Part shown: piece by piece, positions 48,659-58,895 of the stretch | Layout: the number at the start of each line of letters is the position of its first letter | Position numbering within the stretch: position 1 is the first letter of the stretch | The notes under the pieces: generated by a model | What the model was told of the DNA's origin: nothing | Database searches by the model: none | Seen by the model: only the letters and a program-made list of their open reading frames with translations | NCBI RefSeq assembly: GCF_028765575.1 | Contig: NZ_JARACO010000005.1 | Location: forward strand, 118,688-182,687 | Reading direction: 5' to 3' | From: Aliivibrio sp. S3MY1 | GTDB lineage: Bacteria > Pseudomonadota > Gammaproteobacteria > Enterobacterales > Vibrionaceae | DNA: 64,000 bases | Made by a program: the position numbers and the translations under genes

Positions 48659-49576
48659 ATGTACGCATTAGAAATAGAACAGTTAAAAAAAACCTATGCA
48701 GGGGGCTTTGAGGCTCTAAAGGGCGTAGATTTAACGGTTGAACAAGGTGATTTTTATGCCTTGTTAGGACCAAATGGGGCAGGGAAATCAACGACTATCG
48801 GGGTTATCAGTTCACTTGTAAATAAAACCTCTGGCCGAGTTAAGGTGTTTGGTTATGATATCGATATTCATTTGGTTCAAGCAAAACAGCAGATTGGATT
48901 AGTACCTCAAGAGTTTAATTTTAATCCATTTGAAACCGTGCAGCAGATAGTTATACAACAAGCGGGTTATTATGGTGTCTCTCGAACTCTGGCTAAAGAA
49001 CGAGCTAAAAAATACTTATCTCAGCTTGATCTTTGGGACAAGAAAGATGAGCGTGCACGTAATTTATCTGGAGGTATGAAACGTCGCTTAATGATTGCTC
49101 GCGCATTAATGCATGAGCCAAAACTACTAATTCTTGATGAACCAACCGCTGGTGTTGATATTGAATTGCGTCGTTCTATGTGGGAGTTTTTAAAGCAGAT
49201 CAACGAACAAGGTGTCACTATTATTCTCACTACGCATTATCTTGAAGAAGCTGAAATGCTATGTCGAAATATCGGTATTATTAATAAAGGTGAAGTCATC
49301 GAAAATACGTCAATGAAACGGCTGCTTAACAAACTTCAAGTAGAGACCTTTATTTTAGATTTAGCGGAAGGTAGCCCTATTCCTAAGCTGGAAGGCGCGA
49401 AAGTAACAAGCAGTAAAGAAGGATCTGTTGAGGTTGAAATCGATAAATCTCAAGGATTAAATTATCTTTTTGAGCAACTAAATCATCAAGGCGTTAACGT
49501 ACTTTCTATGAGAAACAAAGCGAATCGATTAGAAGAGCTATTTGTTAGTATCGTCCGTAGTGGAGAAGCTAAATGA
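48659..49576 (+). CDS. yadG: ABC exporter ATP-binding protein (YadG type)
   Basis: ATPase subunit of a two-gene ABC-2 type exporter. The 305-residue protein has Walker A GPNGAGKST (residues 38-46), signature LSGGMKRRL, Walker B LLILDEPTAGVD and the switch histidine in TTHYLEEAE, plus a C-terminal domain typical of drug or polysaccharide exporters. Substrate is unknown, in E. coli too. It overlaps the permease gene by four bases (ATGA). Confidence 0.9.
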   Translation: MYALEIEQLKKTYAGGFEALKGVDLTVEQGDFYALLGPNGAGKSTTIGVISSLVNKTSGRVKVFGYDIDIHLVQAKQQIGLVPQEFNFNPFETVQQIVIQQAGYYGVSRTLAKERAKKYLSQLDLWDKKDERARNLSGGMKRRLMIARALMHEPKLLILDEPTAGVDIELRRSMWEFLKQINEQGVTIILTTHYLEEAEMLCRNIGIINKGEVIENTSMKRLLNKLQVETFILDLAEGSPIPKLEGAKVTSSKEGSVEVEIDKSQGLNYLFEQLNHQGVNVLSMRNKANRLEELFVSIVRSGEAK

Positions 49577-50346
49577 TGATGAACTTATATTGGACAGCAT
49601 TCAAAAGCCTTATATCTAAAGAGATAAATCGATTTACTCGTATTTGGGTGCAAACCTTAGTGCCCCCTGCGATCACCATGACTCTTTACTTTATTATTTT
49701 TGGTAACTTGATTGGTTCTCGCATTGGTGAAATGAGCGGCTTTAGCTATATGGAATATATTGTTCCTGGCTTGATCATGATGTCTGTGATCACTAACTCT
49801 TATTCTAACGTCGCGTCTTCATTTTTTAGCGCCAAGTTTCAAAAAAATATAGAAGAGCTATTAGTTGCTCCAGTGCCTAACTACATCATTATTGCTGGTT
49901 TTGTTGGTGGTGGTGTTGTTCGTGGTTTATTAGTTGGAGCTTTGGTTACTTGTGTCTCTCTGTTTTTTGTTGATATTCAAATAGCTCATCTTGGTGTCAT
50001 TATGCTAACCGTATTAATGACATCCATTGTGTTCTCTTTGGGTGGATTAATTAATGCGGTGTTCGCGAGAACATTTGATGATATCAGTATAATTCCGACA
50101 TTTATTTTAACGCCATTAACATATTTAGGTGGGGTGTTTTACTCTATTAGTTTGCTGCCTGAATTCTGGCAAGGGGTATCTAAATTAAACCCGATCGTTT
50201 ATATGGTAAATGCATTCCGTTATGGTTTTTTAGGGGTTTCTGATGTCGGTATCGGTACTGCGTTTACGGTATTAACGGCATTTATTGTGGTGCTTTATGG
50301 TGTGGCTCTACACTTGATCTCTAAAGGTACAGGCCTTAGAAGTTAA
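49573..50346 (+). CDS. yadH: ABC-2 type exporter permease (YadH type)
   Basis: Membrane partner of the preceding ATPase; 257 residues (E. coli YadH 256) with six predicted membrane spans and the ABC-2 signature region PTFILTPLTYLGGVFYSISLLPEFWQ ... LNPIVYMVNAFRYGFLG. Three adjacent in-frame ATG/AAC start choices occur at 49573-49581; the first overlaps the ATPase stop. No substrate can be assigned. Confidence 0.9.
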   Translation: MMMNLYWTAFKSLISKEINRFTRIWVQTLVPPAITMTLYFIIFGNLIGSRIGEMSGFSYMEYIVPGLIMMSVITNSYSNVASSFFSAKFQKNIEELLVAPVPNYIIIAGFVGGGVVRGLLVGALVTCVSLFFVDIQIAHLGVIMLTVLMTSIVFSLGGLINAVFARTFDDISIIPTFILTPLTYLGGVFYSISLLPEFWQGVSKLNPIVYMVNAFRYGFLGVSDVGIGTAFTVLTAFIVVLYGVALHLISKGTGLRS

Positions 50347-50364
50347 TATTAATATCAGGACAAT

Positions 50365-50402
50365 AAAAAAGGCAGGTGATCAGTGATCATCTGCCTTTTT
50401 GT
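50365..50402. terminator. Bidirectional terminator between yadH and panC
   Basis: AAAAAAGGCAG ... CTGCCTTTTT with inner TGATCA pairing, between convergent genes. Confidence 0.85.
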
Positions 50403-50413
50403 TTGGTCGTTAA

Positions 50414-51304
50414 TTATTCTTCTGTTTCTTCTTCTTCTTCTTCTTCAGCGGCAATATGAAGTTCAACCACTAAGTTATCAATCAAGCGAACTTGACCAAG
50501 GAAGGCTGCCATAAGGATAACGGCTTGAGTCGTTTCTTCTGTTGGTTCTTGAAGCGTTCTTGCGTCACGAATGAAGATTTCATCAGGTTGCAAATCAGCC
50601 GCACGCAGTTGATCACTTGCATCTTCAATTAATGAGTCATAATCAGTACGTCCGCCACGCATTTGACTGCTGATCCAGCGCATTGTACGCGCTAAAACAG
50701 GGGCTCTCTGACGTTCATTTAAGGTCAGAAGATTATTACGAGAGCTCATTGCCAAACTATCAGCTTCACGTACCGTCGCTACACCAACAATCTCGATATC
50801 TAAGGCCATATCAATTACCATTTGGCGGATAAGAGCAAGCTGCTGAAAATCTTTCTCACCAAAACAAGCTACATCTGGCTGAACGATGTTGAAAAGTTTG
50901 TTTACTACCGTAGAGACACCTTTAAAGTGTCCAGGGCGTGACGCGCCTTCTAAGATAGTGGAAATAATAGGAACATCGACAACCGTCTGCTTATCTAATC
51001 CTTCTGGATACATGATTTCAGGTGTTGGAGTGAAAACTAAATCTACTTTCTCTGCCGTTAGCTTTTCAATATCGTCATCAATAGTACGAGGGTAGTTATT
51101 TAGATCATCATTATTATTGAATTGCATAGGGTTAACAAAAATACTAGCAACAACAATATCTGCGTGTTCACGTGCGGTGCGAACAAGCGTAAGATGGCCT
51201 TCATGTAAGTTACCCATGGTAGGCACAAAAGCAATACGTTTGCCTTCGCGTTTCCAAGTCTTAATGTGTTCACGCAATGGTAGAATATCAGCAAAAATGT
51301 CCAT
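50414..51304 (-). CDS. panC: Pantothenate synthetase
   Basis: Joins pantoate and beta-alanine with ATP to make vitamin B5. The 296-residue protein has the adenylate-forming HIGH-type motif [11 protein letters not shown] (His34, His37), [35 protein letters not shown] and FGEKDFQQL. It carries a C-terminal run of glutamates ([12 protein letters not shown]), about a dozen residues more than E. coli PanC, encoded by a GAA triplet run. It follows panB by nine bases. Confidence 0.96.
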   Translation of the reverse strand: MDIFADILPLREHIKTWKREGKRIAFVPTMGNLHEGHLTLVRTAREHADIVVASIFVNPMQFNNNDDLNNYPRTIDDDIEKLTAEKVDLVFTPTPEIMYPEGLDKQTVVDVPIISTILEGASRPGHFKGVSTVVNKLFNIVQPDVACFGEKDFQQLALIRQMVIDMALDIEIVGVATVREADSLAMSSRNNLLTLNERQRAPVLARTMRWISSQMRGGRTDYDSLIEDASDQLRAADLQPDEIFIRDARTLQEPTEETTQAVILMAAFLGQVRLIDNLVVELHIAAEEEEEEETEE

Positions 51305-51313
51305 TACGGGCCC

Positions 51314-52108
51314 TTAATTAAATGTATGTTCAGCCGCTGGGAATATCCCTTGCTCAACATCTTGAATATATTTAGTCACAGCAGTGCGGATGTCGCCAGT
51401 TTCAGCTAAGAAGTTCTTGGAGAATTTTGGCATGTAGTTCGCAGATATACCGAACATGTCGTGCATAACTAAGATTTGACCGTCAGTGCTGTTACCTGCA
51501 CCAATACCAATTACCGGAACGCTACACGCTTTAGTGATACGCTCAGCAAGAGAGGCTGGAACACATTCGAGTAAAATAATTTGAGCGCCAGCTTTTTCAA
51601 GCGTTAGGGCATCTTTTACCATTTGCTCTGCTTTTTCTTGATCACGACCTTGGATTTTAAAACCACCAAAAATATTCACTGATTGGGGTGTTAAACCAAG
51701 ATGCGCACAAACAGGTACAGCGCGTTCAGCAAGGATACTAATCGTTTCTGCTATCCATTCACCGCCTTCAATTTTTACCATATTCGCGCCAGCTTGCATT
51801 AATTTAGCTGCGTTCTCACAGGCTTGTTGAGGGGTTGCATAGCTCATAAATGGCATGTCAGCCATCACTAAGCTATTTGGACTCCCTGCACGAACACAGC
51901 GAGTATGGTAAGCGATCTCTTCGGTTGTTACAGGTAAGGTGTCATTTTTACCTTGTAAAACCATACCTAACGAATCACCAACAAGTAAAACAGGCATTTC
52001 TTGCTGTTCAAATAGTTGAGAGAAGCTAGCATCATAAGCGGTTACAGTTGCAAACTTACGACCTTCTTGCTTCCATTTCATTAAGTCATTAATAGAGATT
52101 TTTTTCAT
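51314..52108 (-). CDS. panB: Ketopantoate hydroxymethyltransferase
   Basis: First step of pantothenate synthesis, adding a hydroxymethyl group from methylene-THF to 2-oxoisovalerate. The 264-residue TIM-barrel protein shows [36 protein letters not shown] and [22 protein letters not shown] with metal-binding Asp residues. It forms a two-gene unit with panC; folK ends 22 bases upstream. Confidence 0.96.
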   Translation of the reverse strand: MKKISINDLMKWKQEGRKFATVTAYDASFSQLFEQQEMPVLLVGDSLGMVLQGKNDTLPVTTEEIAYHTRCVRAGSPNSLVMADMPFMSYATPQQACENAAKLMQAGANMVKIEGGEWIAETISILAERAVPVCAHLGLTPQSVNIFGGFKIQGRDQEKAEQMVKDALTLEKAGAQIILLECVPASLAERITKACSVPVIGIGAGNSTDGQILVMHDMFGISANYMPKFSKNFLAETGDIRTAVTKYIQDVEQGIFPAAEHTFN

Positions 52109-52130
52109 AAAACATCCTTACTAAAAGCGA

Positions 52131-52616
52131 TTACGCTTGCCAGATAGTTAAGCCATTTCTATCTACTTTTGTGAGTAGTTGAGAAAGTGTTTCGCCATCG
52201 GGAAAGGTAAAATCGTTATAAATTTCTGAGAGCGGATATAGAACAAATTCACGTTCTTTCATGCCGTAATGGGGCACTGTTAATCGCTCATTGTCGATCA
52301 CTTGATCGCCAAATAAAATAATATCGAGATCTAGGGTTCTTGGTCCCCAACGTTCATCTTTACGCACTCGACCTTGCTCAAGCTCAATTTTTTGAGTGAG
52401 GTCAAGTAAGTCTAATGGTTCAAGGTTAGTTTCAATTTCAACAACCGCATTAATATAATCGGGTTGATCTTGAGGCCCCATTGGAGAACTACTGTAAAGT
52501 GATGAAATTGCAGTCACTTTACAGTCAGGCAGTTGATGGAGTGCATTAATAGCAACTTTAGCCTGTTCTACTGGGTTGCCTAGATTACTCCCAATCGCAA
52601 TAATAACTTTGATCAT
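52131..52616 (-). CDS. folK: HPPK, hydroxymethyl-dihydropterin pyrophosphokinase
   Basis: Transfers pyrophosphate from ATP to 6-hydroxymethyl-7,8-dihydropterin in folate synthesis. The 161-residue protein has the signature IAIGSNLGNP, SSLYSSSPMGPQDQPDYINAV and the HPPK motif RWGPRTLDLDIILFG. Its start overlaps the pcnB stop by four bases, so the two are translationally coupled, as in E. coli. Confidence 0.96.
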   Translation of the reverse strand: MIKVIIAIGSNLGNPVEQAKVAINALHQLPDCKVTAISSLYSSSPMGPQDQPDYINAVVEIETNLEPLDLLDLTQKIELEQGRVRKDERWGPRTLDLDIILFGDQVIDNERLTVPHYGMKEREFVLYPLSEIYNDFTFPDGETLSQLLTKVDRNGLTIWQA

Positions 52617-54019
52617 GAGTCGTTATTTGTGCGTTTTTTCTTACGATATGGGCTACGACGTTTGCGTGTCCCGGTAGATCGACCACCGTGTAGAGCTTGG
52701 ATCATATTATTACGATGTGGTGTCGGTGCATCTTGAAATTCTGTCCACCAGTCTGCAAGTGCTTTTATTTCGCCACCTTCTACCGCTCCGCGCATTTCAA
52801 GGAAATCATAGGCTGCACGGAATTTCTGTTGGTCAATAAGAACAAATGCTCTTTTGCCATTACGACGAGGTAAGCGCAATTGAAGCTGCCAAACATCTCG
52901 AATTGTCGCGGTTAGTCGGCGTGGAATCGCGGTACTTTTAACTTGAATATCAAGAATAATATTAGACGCTTCCATAATAGATTCGTAATGATCATACTTT
53001 GGATTTTCATCTTGAATTTCTTGCGCTTTAACTGTTAACGGGTACCAAAGCATTGCTGCAAACATGAAGGCTGGATTAACTCGTTTGCCACTATTAATGC
53101 GTTTATCTGTCGAACGTAATACTAACTCAATCATTTTCTCTGTTGAGCTATTGCCTTTTTCGGTTAAGAAAGGCGTAAGCGCAGGAAAAAGTTGCTGAAA
53201 TAAATTAAATTTACGCAGCATGTAATAAGTATCGAGCCCTTTGCCTGCTTGCAATAATTTTAATGATTCTTCAAATAAGCGAGCGGCAGGAATATCTTGT
53301 AATAAAGAAGACAACTCAACCATGGGTTCAGCGGTTTTATCACAAATGGTCATATTTAATTTGGCTGCGAAACGAACAGCTCGAAGCATACGAACCGGAT
53401 CTTCGCGATAACGGGTTTCAGGATCACCAATTAAACGAACTATCTTATTGTTTAAGTCTTCAATACCGTTGGCGTAATCGTGAATTGAATAATCGGCAAT
53501 GTTGTAATACATCGCATTAATCGTAAAGTCACGGCGTTGAGCATCTTCTTCAACTGTACCATAGACATTGTCACGTAACAGCATGCCTTCTTTTGACTGC
53601 GCGGAGATGTTTTTCTTCTCAGATTTATCATCGTCTTCTTCTTTGTGGTGACCACGAAAAGTAGCGACTTCAATGACATCTCTGCCAAATAAAATGTGAG
53701 CAAGACGGAATCGTCGGCCAATCAATCGACAGTTTCTAAATAGTTTTTTGATCTGCTCTGGTGTTGCGTTGGTTGCGATATCGAAATCTTTAGGTTCTTG
53801 GCCTAGAAGAATGTCGCGCACACCTCCACCTACGAGATAGGCGTCGTATCCAGCATTACTTAAACGGTAAAGTACTTTTAGCGCATTATCGCTTAGGTCT
53901 TTACGTGAAATATTATGTTCTTGGCGTGTGATTACGTTCAGTTTCAAATCCTCTGTAGAGCAAATATCACTGTTGTTTTTGAGTAAATTACGACAAAAAC
54001 GGGCAACTTGATTAAAGAT
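52613..54019 (-). CDS. pcnB: Poly(A) polymerase I, probable AUC start
   Basis: Adds poly(A) tails to RNA 3' ends, marking them for decay. Signature stretches are VGGGVRDILLGQEPKDFDIATNATPEQ and RNCRLIGRRFRLAHILFG. No ATG lies where the family starts. The only upstream ATG (54151) falls inside gluQRS and would add 44 unrelated residues. Alignment with E. coli PcnB (MFTRVANFCRK) puts the start at ATC 54019 (I/M-FNQVARFCRN), with GAGG five bases before it; E. coli pcnB is known to start at AUU. This gives 468 residues (E. coli 465). A basic C-terminal tail (TRKRRSPYRKKKR) is typical. Confidence 0.9.
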   Translation of the reverse strand: MFNQVARFCRNLLKNNSDICSTEDLKLNVITRQEHNISRKDLSDNALKVLYRLSNAGYDAYLVGGGVRDILLGQEPKDFDIATNATPEQIKKLFRNCRLIGRRFRLAHILFGRDVIEVATFRGHHKEEDDDKSEKKNISAQSKEGMLLRDNVYGTVEEDAQRRDFTINAMYYNIADYSIHDYANGIEDLNNKIVRLIGDPETRYREDPVRMLRAVRFAAKLNMTICDKTAEPMVELSSLLQDIPAARLFEESLKLLQAGKGLDTYYMLRKFNLFQQLFPALTPFLTEKGNSSTEKMIELVLRSTDKRINSGKRVNPAFMFAAMLWYPLTVKAQEIQDENPKYDHYESIMEASNIILDIQVKSTAIPRRLTATIRDVWQLQLRLPRRNGKRAFVLIDQQKFRAAYDFLEMRGAVEGGEIKALADWWTEFQDAPTPHRNNMIQALHGGRSTGTRKRRSPYRKKKRTNNDS

Positions 54020-54069
54020 AATGACCTCGATATTCAAGTGAGCAGTCAAAAATAGGCGTGCATCATAGC

Positions 54070-54963
54070 TTAAATTGTGGGTTTTGAGAATGGGGTAGTG
54101 ATCTCGAGCCCAGTTGGAAGCTGTTTTAGTTGCCAATTTTTGATTGCCCATTGAAGAATTTCATTCAATGTGACGGTTTCTATGTCCCTTGGTAAAACAA
54201 AACCTAAAAACCTCAAGGCTTCAATTAGCGTTGGTATTGGGCATGAGTTATCAATAGCTGGCGCATAGTTTTGTTTGGATAATTTGTTTCCTAACTCATC
54301 AACAGCAAGTGGTAAATGAAGATAACTGACTTCTCTTACATTAAGTTGACGATAAAGTGATATTTGACGCCCCGTAGGTTCTATTAAATCAGCACCACGG
54401 ACTACCTCAGTAATGCCTTGGTCAATATCATCCAATACAACGGCTAGGTTGTAGGCAAATAAGCCATCTCGACGTTTTATAATAAAGTCTTCTTGAGCAA
54501 GCTGCGTTGGTATGTGGATCATCCCATGCTTTATATCATAAAATGATTCAACAGGGTGCTGCATAACTAAACGTACAGAAGCATTTTTTTCTGAAAGGTG
54601 TTTATGTTTACAATGACCTAAGTAAAACCCACCATCTTCTTTTATTTGTTTACGAGTACATTGGCAAAAATACGCATCACCCTTATCAACCCATTGGTTA
54701 ATTTGAGACTGATAAATATCATGACGTTGGCTTTGGTAAACAATATCATCATCCCACTCAAAGCCATAAGCTTCTAAGGTTTGAATGATTAAGGAAGAGG
54801 CTCCAGCAATTTCTCGTGGTGGATCTAAGTCTTCAATACGAACCAACCATTTTCCTTGCTGTGATTTTGCTTGCAGGTAACTACCTAAAGCGGCAACAAG
54901 AGAGCCAAAATGCAATGGGCCTGATGGGGATGGTGCAAAGCGACCTATGTATTGAGTAGTCAT
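54070..54963 (-). CDS. gluQ: Glutamyl-Q tRNA(Asp) synthetase
   Basis: Glutamylates queuosine in the anticodon of tRNA(Asp); a truncated GluRS paralogue without the anticodon-binding domain. The 297-residue protein has GRFAPSPSGPLHFGSLVAALGS (HIGH-type site), zinc cysteines around YFCQCTRKQ, DDIDQGITEVVRGADL, and KLSKQ in place of KMSKS. It sits between pcnB and dksA as in E. coli, with a terminator for dksA in between. Confidence 0.94.
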   Translation of the reverse strand: MTTQYIGRFAPSPSGPLHFGSLVAALGSYLQAKSQQGKWLVRIEDLDPPREIAGASSLIIQTLEAYGFEWDDDIVYQSQRHDIYQSQINQWVDKGDAYFCQCTRKQIKEDGGFYLGHCKHKHLSEKNASVRLVMQHPVESFYDIKHGMIHIPTQLAQEDFIIKRRDGLFAYNLAVVLDDIDQGITEVVRGADLIEPTGRQISLYRQLNVREVSYLHLPLAVDELGNKLSKQNYAPAIDNSCPIPTLIEALRFLGFVLPRDIETVTLNEILQWAIKNWQLKQLPTGLEITTPFSKPTI

Positions 54964-54984
54964 CGTATATCACTGTATAAACGT

Positions 54985-55013
54985 AAAAAAGGGAGCCAGC
55001 GCTCCCTTTTTAT
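54985..55013 (-). terminator. Intrinsic terminator of dksA
   Basis: GGGAGC / GCTCCC stem with a 4-base loop and T-runs on both strands. It lies after dksA on the minus strand and just before gluQ, so it partly separates the two. Confidence 0.8.
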
Positions 55014-55027
55014 TATTTTGATTGGTA

Positions 55028-55477
55028 TTAGCCAGCCATTTGCTTTTCTTTGATTTCTGCAAGTGTTTTACAGTCAATACAAAGATCAGCGGTTGGGCGT
55101 GCTTCTAGGCGACGAATACCGATTTCAACACCACAAGAATCACAGAAGCCGAAATCTTCTTCTTCAATTTTGTTTAGTGTTTTTTCAATCTTTTTAATTA
55201 GACGGCGTTCACGATCACGATTACGCAGTTCTAAACTAAATTCTTCTTCTTGAGCGGCGCGATCTACTGGATCTGGGAAATTCGCAGCTTCGTCTTTCAT
55301 GTGATTTACTGTGCGTGCAACTTCATCCCTAAGTTGATTACGCCAAGCTTCTAGAATCTTAGTAAAGTGTTCAACTTGAGCTTGGCCCATGTACTCTTCA
55401 CCAGTTTTTTCTTGGTAAGGTTCAACACCAGCGATAGCTAGAATACCTAGCGTTCTTCTTGTATTGCTCTCAGGCAT
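55028..55477 (-). CDS. dksA: RNA polymerase-binding transcription factor DksA
   Basis: Binds the secondary channel of RNA polymerase and with ppGpp adjusts rRNA and amino acid promoters. The 149-residue protein (E. coli 151) has the coiled-coil with the acidic tip [22 protein letters not shown] and the four-cysteine zinc finger CDSCG ... CIDCK. AGGAG precedes the ATG at 55477; the 13-residue upstream extension is rejected. Confidence 0.96.
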   Translation of the reverse strand: MPESNTRRTLGILAIAGVEPYQEKTGEEYMGQAQVEHFTKILEAWRNQLRDEVARTVNHMKDEAANFPDPVDRAAQEEEFSLELRNRDRERRLIKKIEKTLNKIEEEDFGFCDSCGVEIGIRRLEARPTADLCIDCKTLAEIKEKQMAG

Positions 55478-55639
55478 TACAGCTTCTCCTAAACGTCTTT
55501 GACTTTCACTAGCCAATGAGGCCGCTATCTATAACAGAAAGAAAAGGGGCAATCAAATATTGAATACACCAATTGAGATCTAGTAGCAATAACGTAGCAC
55601 TTTTCTTAAAAAGAATGTAATGATTGCTTATTAAAGCAA

Positions 55640-56347
55640 CTAAATACTAAAAGGTAGCTTACGCACGATCTTCATCTCTTTTGGTGACATCTCTGCTTGG
55701 TAACAGAGAACCGTAACCCCACTTTCAATCGCATCTATTAATAAAGAATTATATTGTTGGTCTATATGGTGTGCGATTGATACTTTTTCAATACCTGAAT
55801 GTAAAACAGCGAAAAATAAAACGGATTTTTTTCCATTTAATGCCATTTCACTCAGTTCTCGTAGGTGTTTTTGTCCTCGAGTGGTTACAGCGTCAGGAAA
55901 ATAACCCTGACCTTCCTTACCTAATAAAGTAACGCTCTTTACTTCAATATAGCAGTCAGGTAGAGATTCTTCACTAAGTAGAATATCAATACGACTATTT
56001 TCTGAGCCATATTTCACTTCTGTTTTGAGCGTGTTGTACTCATTTAACTCATCAATTTGCTTATTGTTAATTGCTTCCACGACCAATTGATTTGCTCGAA
56101 TGGTATTAACGCATATTATATGAGCATTTTCTGTCACACTAAGCTCCCAACTATTAGGGTATTTACGCTTTTGGTTACTGGATGTTGAAAAAAACACCGT
56201 GTTGCCAGCGTCAGCGCAACCAGTCATTGCCCCTGTATTTGCACAATGGATCGTTCGTTCGCTGTTATCTGGTAATTTGATGTCAGTTAAAAAGCGTTTA
56301 TAGCGTTTTATTAATATTCCAGATTCTAATTCAGGTTCAAATTTCAT
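55640..56347 (-). CDS. sfsA: Sugar fermentation stimulation protein SfsA
   Basis: Family first described as raising maltose enzyme expression in E. coli; it has an N-terminal OB-like region and a C-terminal nuclease-like fold, and its molecular role is unsettled. The 235-residue protein shows [33 protein letters not shown], and [10 protein letters not shown] ... [18 protein letters not shown] with the E-V-K pattern. It is upstream of dksA, and divergent from hrpB. Confidence 0.92.
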   Translation of the reverse strand: MKFEPELESGILIKRYKRFLTDIKLPDNSERTIHCANTGAMTGCADAGNTVFFSTSSNQKRKYPNSWELSVTENAHIICVNTIRANQLVVEAINNKQIDELNEYNTLKTEVKYGSENSRIDILLSEESLPDCYIEVKSVTLLGKEGQGYFPDAVTTRGQKHLRELSEMALNGKKSVLFFAVLHSGIEKVSIAHHIDQQYNSLLIDAIESGVTVLCYQAEMSPKEMKIVRKLPFSI

Positions 56348-56406
56348 TTAACTACTGTTTTTTTGTACAATGGTTTAATCCGAGATAATGCCATAGGGCG
56401 AACCCA

Positions 56407-58872
56407 TTGTCACAGTTACCGATTGAAACAGTGATCCCATCACTGATTGAGAAATTACAGAACCATTCTCAACTTATTTTAAAAGCATCTACAGGCGCTG
56501 GTAAGTCGACACATCTGCCTTTAATGCTGCTAAAAGAACAAGTGATTAATGGCAAAATAATAATGTTAGAGCCAAGACGGTTGGCTGCTCGTAATATCGC
56601 GAGTTACTTAGCATCTCAATTAGGTGAGAACGTCGGTGAGCAAGTTGGGTTTCGAATCAAAGGTGAAACTAAAGTTGGCCCTCAAACACGATTAGAAATT
56701 GTCACGGAAGGGGTTATGACTCGAATGATCCAATCTGATCCAGAACTGACAGGAGTAGGGTTACTTATTTTTGATGAATATCATGAGCGAAGTATTCATG
56801 CTGATACCTCATTAGCTTTTGCTTTAGAAGTACAAGAAGCATTAAGGGATGATCTTAAATTATTAGTGATGTCGGCTACATTAGATCAGGCGGCATTACA
56901 GAACTTACTTCCTAATGCTGCGTATATTGAATCTGATGGGCGAATGTTCCCGGTGACGACATCCTATAGCCCTCTTAAAACAAACCAACGAATCATTGAA
57001 GCGACTGAACAAGCAATTCGTAAGGCGCTGTTAAATGAAACCGGCTCGATGCTTGTGTTTTTATCGGGAGTGGGTGAAATAAGGCAAGTTGAAGAACGAT
57101 TAAAGGATTTATCATCAGAAATAATAGTTGCCCCTTTATATGGACAGCTTGATGCGAAAAAGCAGCAACACGCGTTACAGCCTGCATTGAAGGGAACACG
57201 AAAAATTGTATTATCGACCAATGTAGCTGAAACCAGTTTAACGATTGAAGGCATTCGAATTGTCATTGATAGTGGTTATGAGCAAAAAGCCACGTTTGAT
57301 GCTAAAACGGGCATTACGAAATTAGAAAAAAAACGGATCGCACAATCTTCTGCGGAACAACGAAAAGGCCGTGCAGGACGTTTAGAACCGGGTGTCTGTA
57401 TTCGTTTATACAGTGAGTCTCAATATCAGCAACAAGCCGCGGTTCAAACTCCAGAGATGGAATCATCAGATCTTTCTACCTTAGTTTTGGAATTGGTTAA
57501 GTGGGGAGTGACGGATCCTCAATCTCTTCAATGGTTAACTCCGCCGCCTAATGCCAATATTCAACAAGCTCGTACCTTATTATCACAGCTAGGACTTATT
57601 GATAAGCATGCTCAGCTTTCTGTTGTCGGTGAGAAATCACAACAATTGGCAATAGAACCTCGTCTCGCAGCGGTGCTATTGCAAGCGAGTACTCAATCAG
57701 CGGCACACTTACAGACTGCGTTATATGCACTACCAATAATAGAAGAAGCTGCGAAATCAGTTTCATCGAAAGATCTTAGTCACCATTTTTCATTATTTCT
57801 TGAGGGGCGATACCCAAAACAGAGTTACTATCAACAAAGAGTTCAGCGTTTAGCTTATTTGCTCTCGGTAAAAGCAGATAAAGCATTGGCTTCGGTTGAG
57901 CTTATTGGTGAGGTATTAGCCGCGGGTTTTCCAGATAGATTAGCAATGGCAAAAGGCGCATTGGGTCAGTTTCAATTAGCTAATGGTCATGGTGTGCAAG
58001 TTGATGAAATTGAATCGATAGCACAAAGTGATTGCTTGGTTGTGGTGGATTTATTAAAAGGCAGTCAAAATCGCAGCTATATTTATCTTGCAGCACCGTT
58101 ATCTAAAGCATCTTTAATGACTGTTTCATCTTATTTGATAACAGAAAAAGAGCATGTAGATTGGGATGAAAAATCTGGCAGAATGCTTGCTGAGAAACGA
58201 ACGTATTTAGGGTCGATTATCCTTCATAAAGAGCGGATGAGTTCCCCTGATCCTGACAAAATTTCGTTAGCATTGATTAGTATGTTCAAGCGTAAAGGGA
58301 TGATGGTGTTAGATTGGAATAAAGAAGTGCAAGCTTTACATTCTCGTCTCATTTGTTGTGAAGAGTGGCTACCAGATATTGGCCTTCCGCTGATGCAGGA
58401 GTTGCAATTACTTGAGCGAGCAGAGCTGTGGTTATTACCATTTATGAGCGGTATTAAAAATGATAAGCAACTTAAAAGACTTAATCTCATTGATGCGTTA
58501 GAAGCGTATGTCGGCTGGGATAAAATGAAACTAGTTAATGAATATTTACCGACTCATTATTTATTACCGACAGGTACGAAGGCAAAGATTAGCTATGAGT
58601 TGCAGTCTGAACCAAAGATTTCTATTAGAATGCAAGAGGTGTATGGGGAGGCTCATACTCCGTTATTAGCTCAAGGAAAAAAGAAGTTGGTGATGGAACT
58701 GCTATCTCCTGCACAAAGACCGTTACAAACAACCAGTGATTTAGCGGGCTTTTGGCAAGGTTCGTATAAAGAAGTACAAAAAGAAATGAAAGGGCGTTAT
58801 CCAAAGCATATTTGGCCTGATGATCCTGCGACTCATCAAGCGACTAAAAAAACAAAACGTCACTTTACTTAA
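56407..58872 (+). CDS. hrpB: ATP-dependent helicase HrpB
   Basis: DEAH-box RNA helicase-like protein of unknown substrate. The 821-residue protein has Walker A ASTGAGKST (residues 27-35), LLIFDEYHERSIHAD (a DEYH form of motif II), VMSATLD, and the motif VI region QRKGRAGRLEPGVCIRLYS, followed by the C-terminal HrpB domain. The start is TTG at 56407, which gives the N-terminus MSQLPIETVIPSL, matching the E. coli start MSSLPV; no ATG occurs nearby in frame. Confidence 0.93.
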   Translation: MSQLPIETVIPSLIEKLQNHSQLILKASTGAGKSTHLPLMLLKEQVINGKIIMLEPRRLAARNIASYLASQLGENVGEQVGFRIKGETKVGPQTRLEIVTEGVMTRMIQSDPELTGVGLLIFDEYHERSIHADTSLAFALEVQEALRDDLKLLVMSATLDQAALQNLLPNAAYIESDGRMFPVTTSYSPLKTNQRIIEATEQAIRKALLNETGSMLVFLSGVGEIRQVEERLKDLSSEIIVAPLYGQLDAKKQQHALQPALKGTRKIVLSTNVAETSLTIEGIRIVIDSGYEQKATFDAKTGITKLEKKRIAQSSAEQRKGRAGRLEPGVCIRLYSESQYQQQAAVQTPEMESSDLSTLVLELVKWGVTDPQSLQWLTPPPNANIQQARTLLSQLGLIDKHAQLSVVGEKSQQLAIEPRLAAVLLQASTQSAAHLQTALYALPIIEEAAKSVSSKDLSHHFSLFLEGRYPKQSYYQQRVQRLAYLLSVKADKALASVELIGEVLAAGFPDRLAMAKGALGQFQLANGHGVQVDEIESIAQSDCLVVVDLLKGSQNRSYIYLAAPLSKASLMTVSSYLITEKEHVDWDEKSGRMLAEKRTYLGSIILHKERMSSPDPDKISLALISMFKRKGMMVLDWNKEVQALHSRLICCEEWLPDIGLPLMQELQLLERAELWLLPFMSGIKNDKQLKRLNLIDALEAYVGWDKMKLVNEYLPTHYLLPTGTKAKISYELQSEPKISIRMQEVYGEAHTPLLAQGKKKLVMELLSPAQRPLQTTSDLAGFWQGSYKEVQKEMKGRYPKHIWPDDPATHQATKKTKRHFT

Positions 58873-58895
58873 TTCTCTAACTAAAAAGATCTCTC

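Noticed and set aside
54020..54151. N-terminal extension of pcnB from the ATG at 54151
   Set aside because: It overlaps the gluQ coding end, is not PcnB-like, and the homology begins sharply at the ATC codon.
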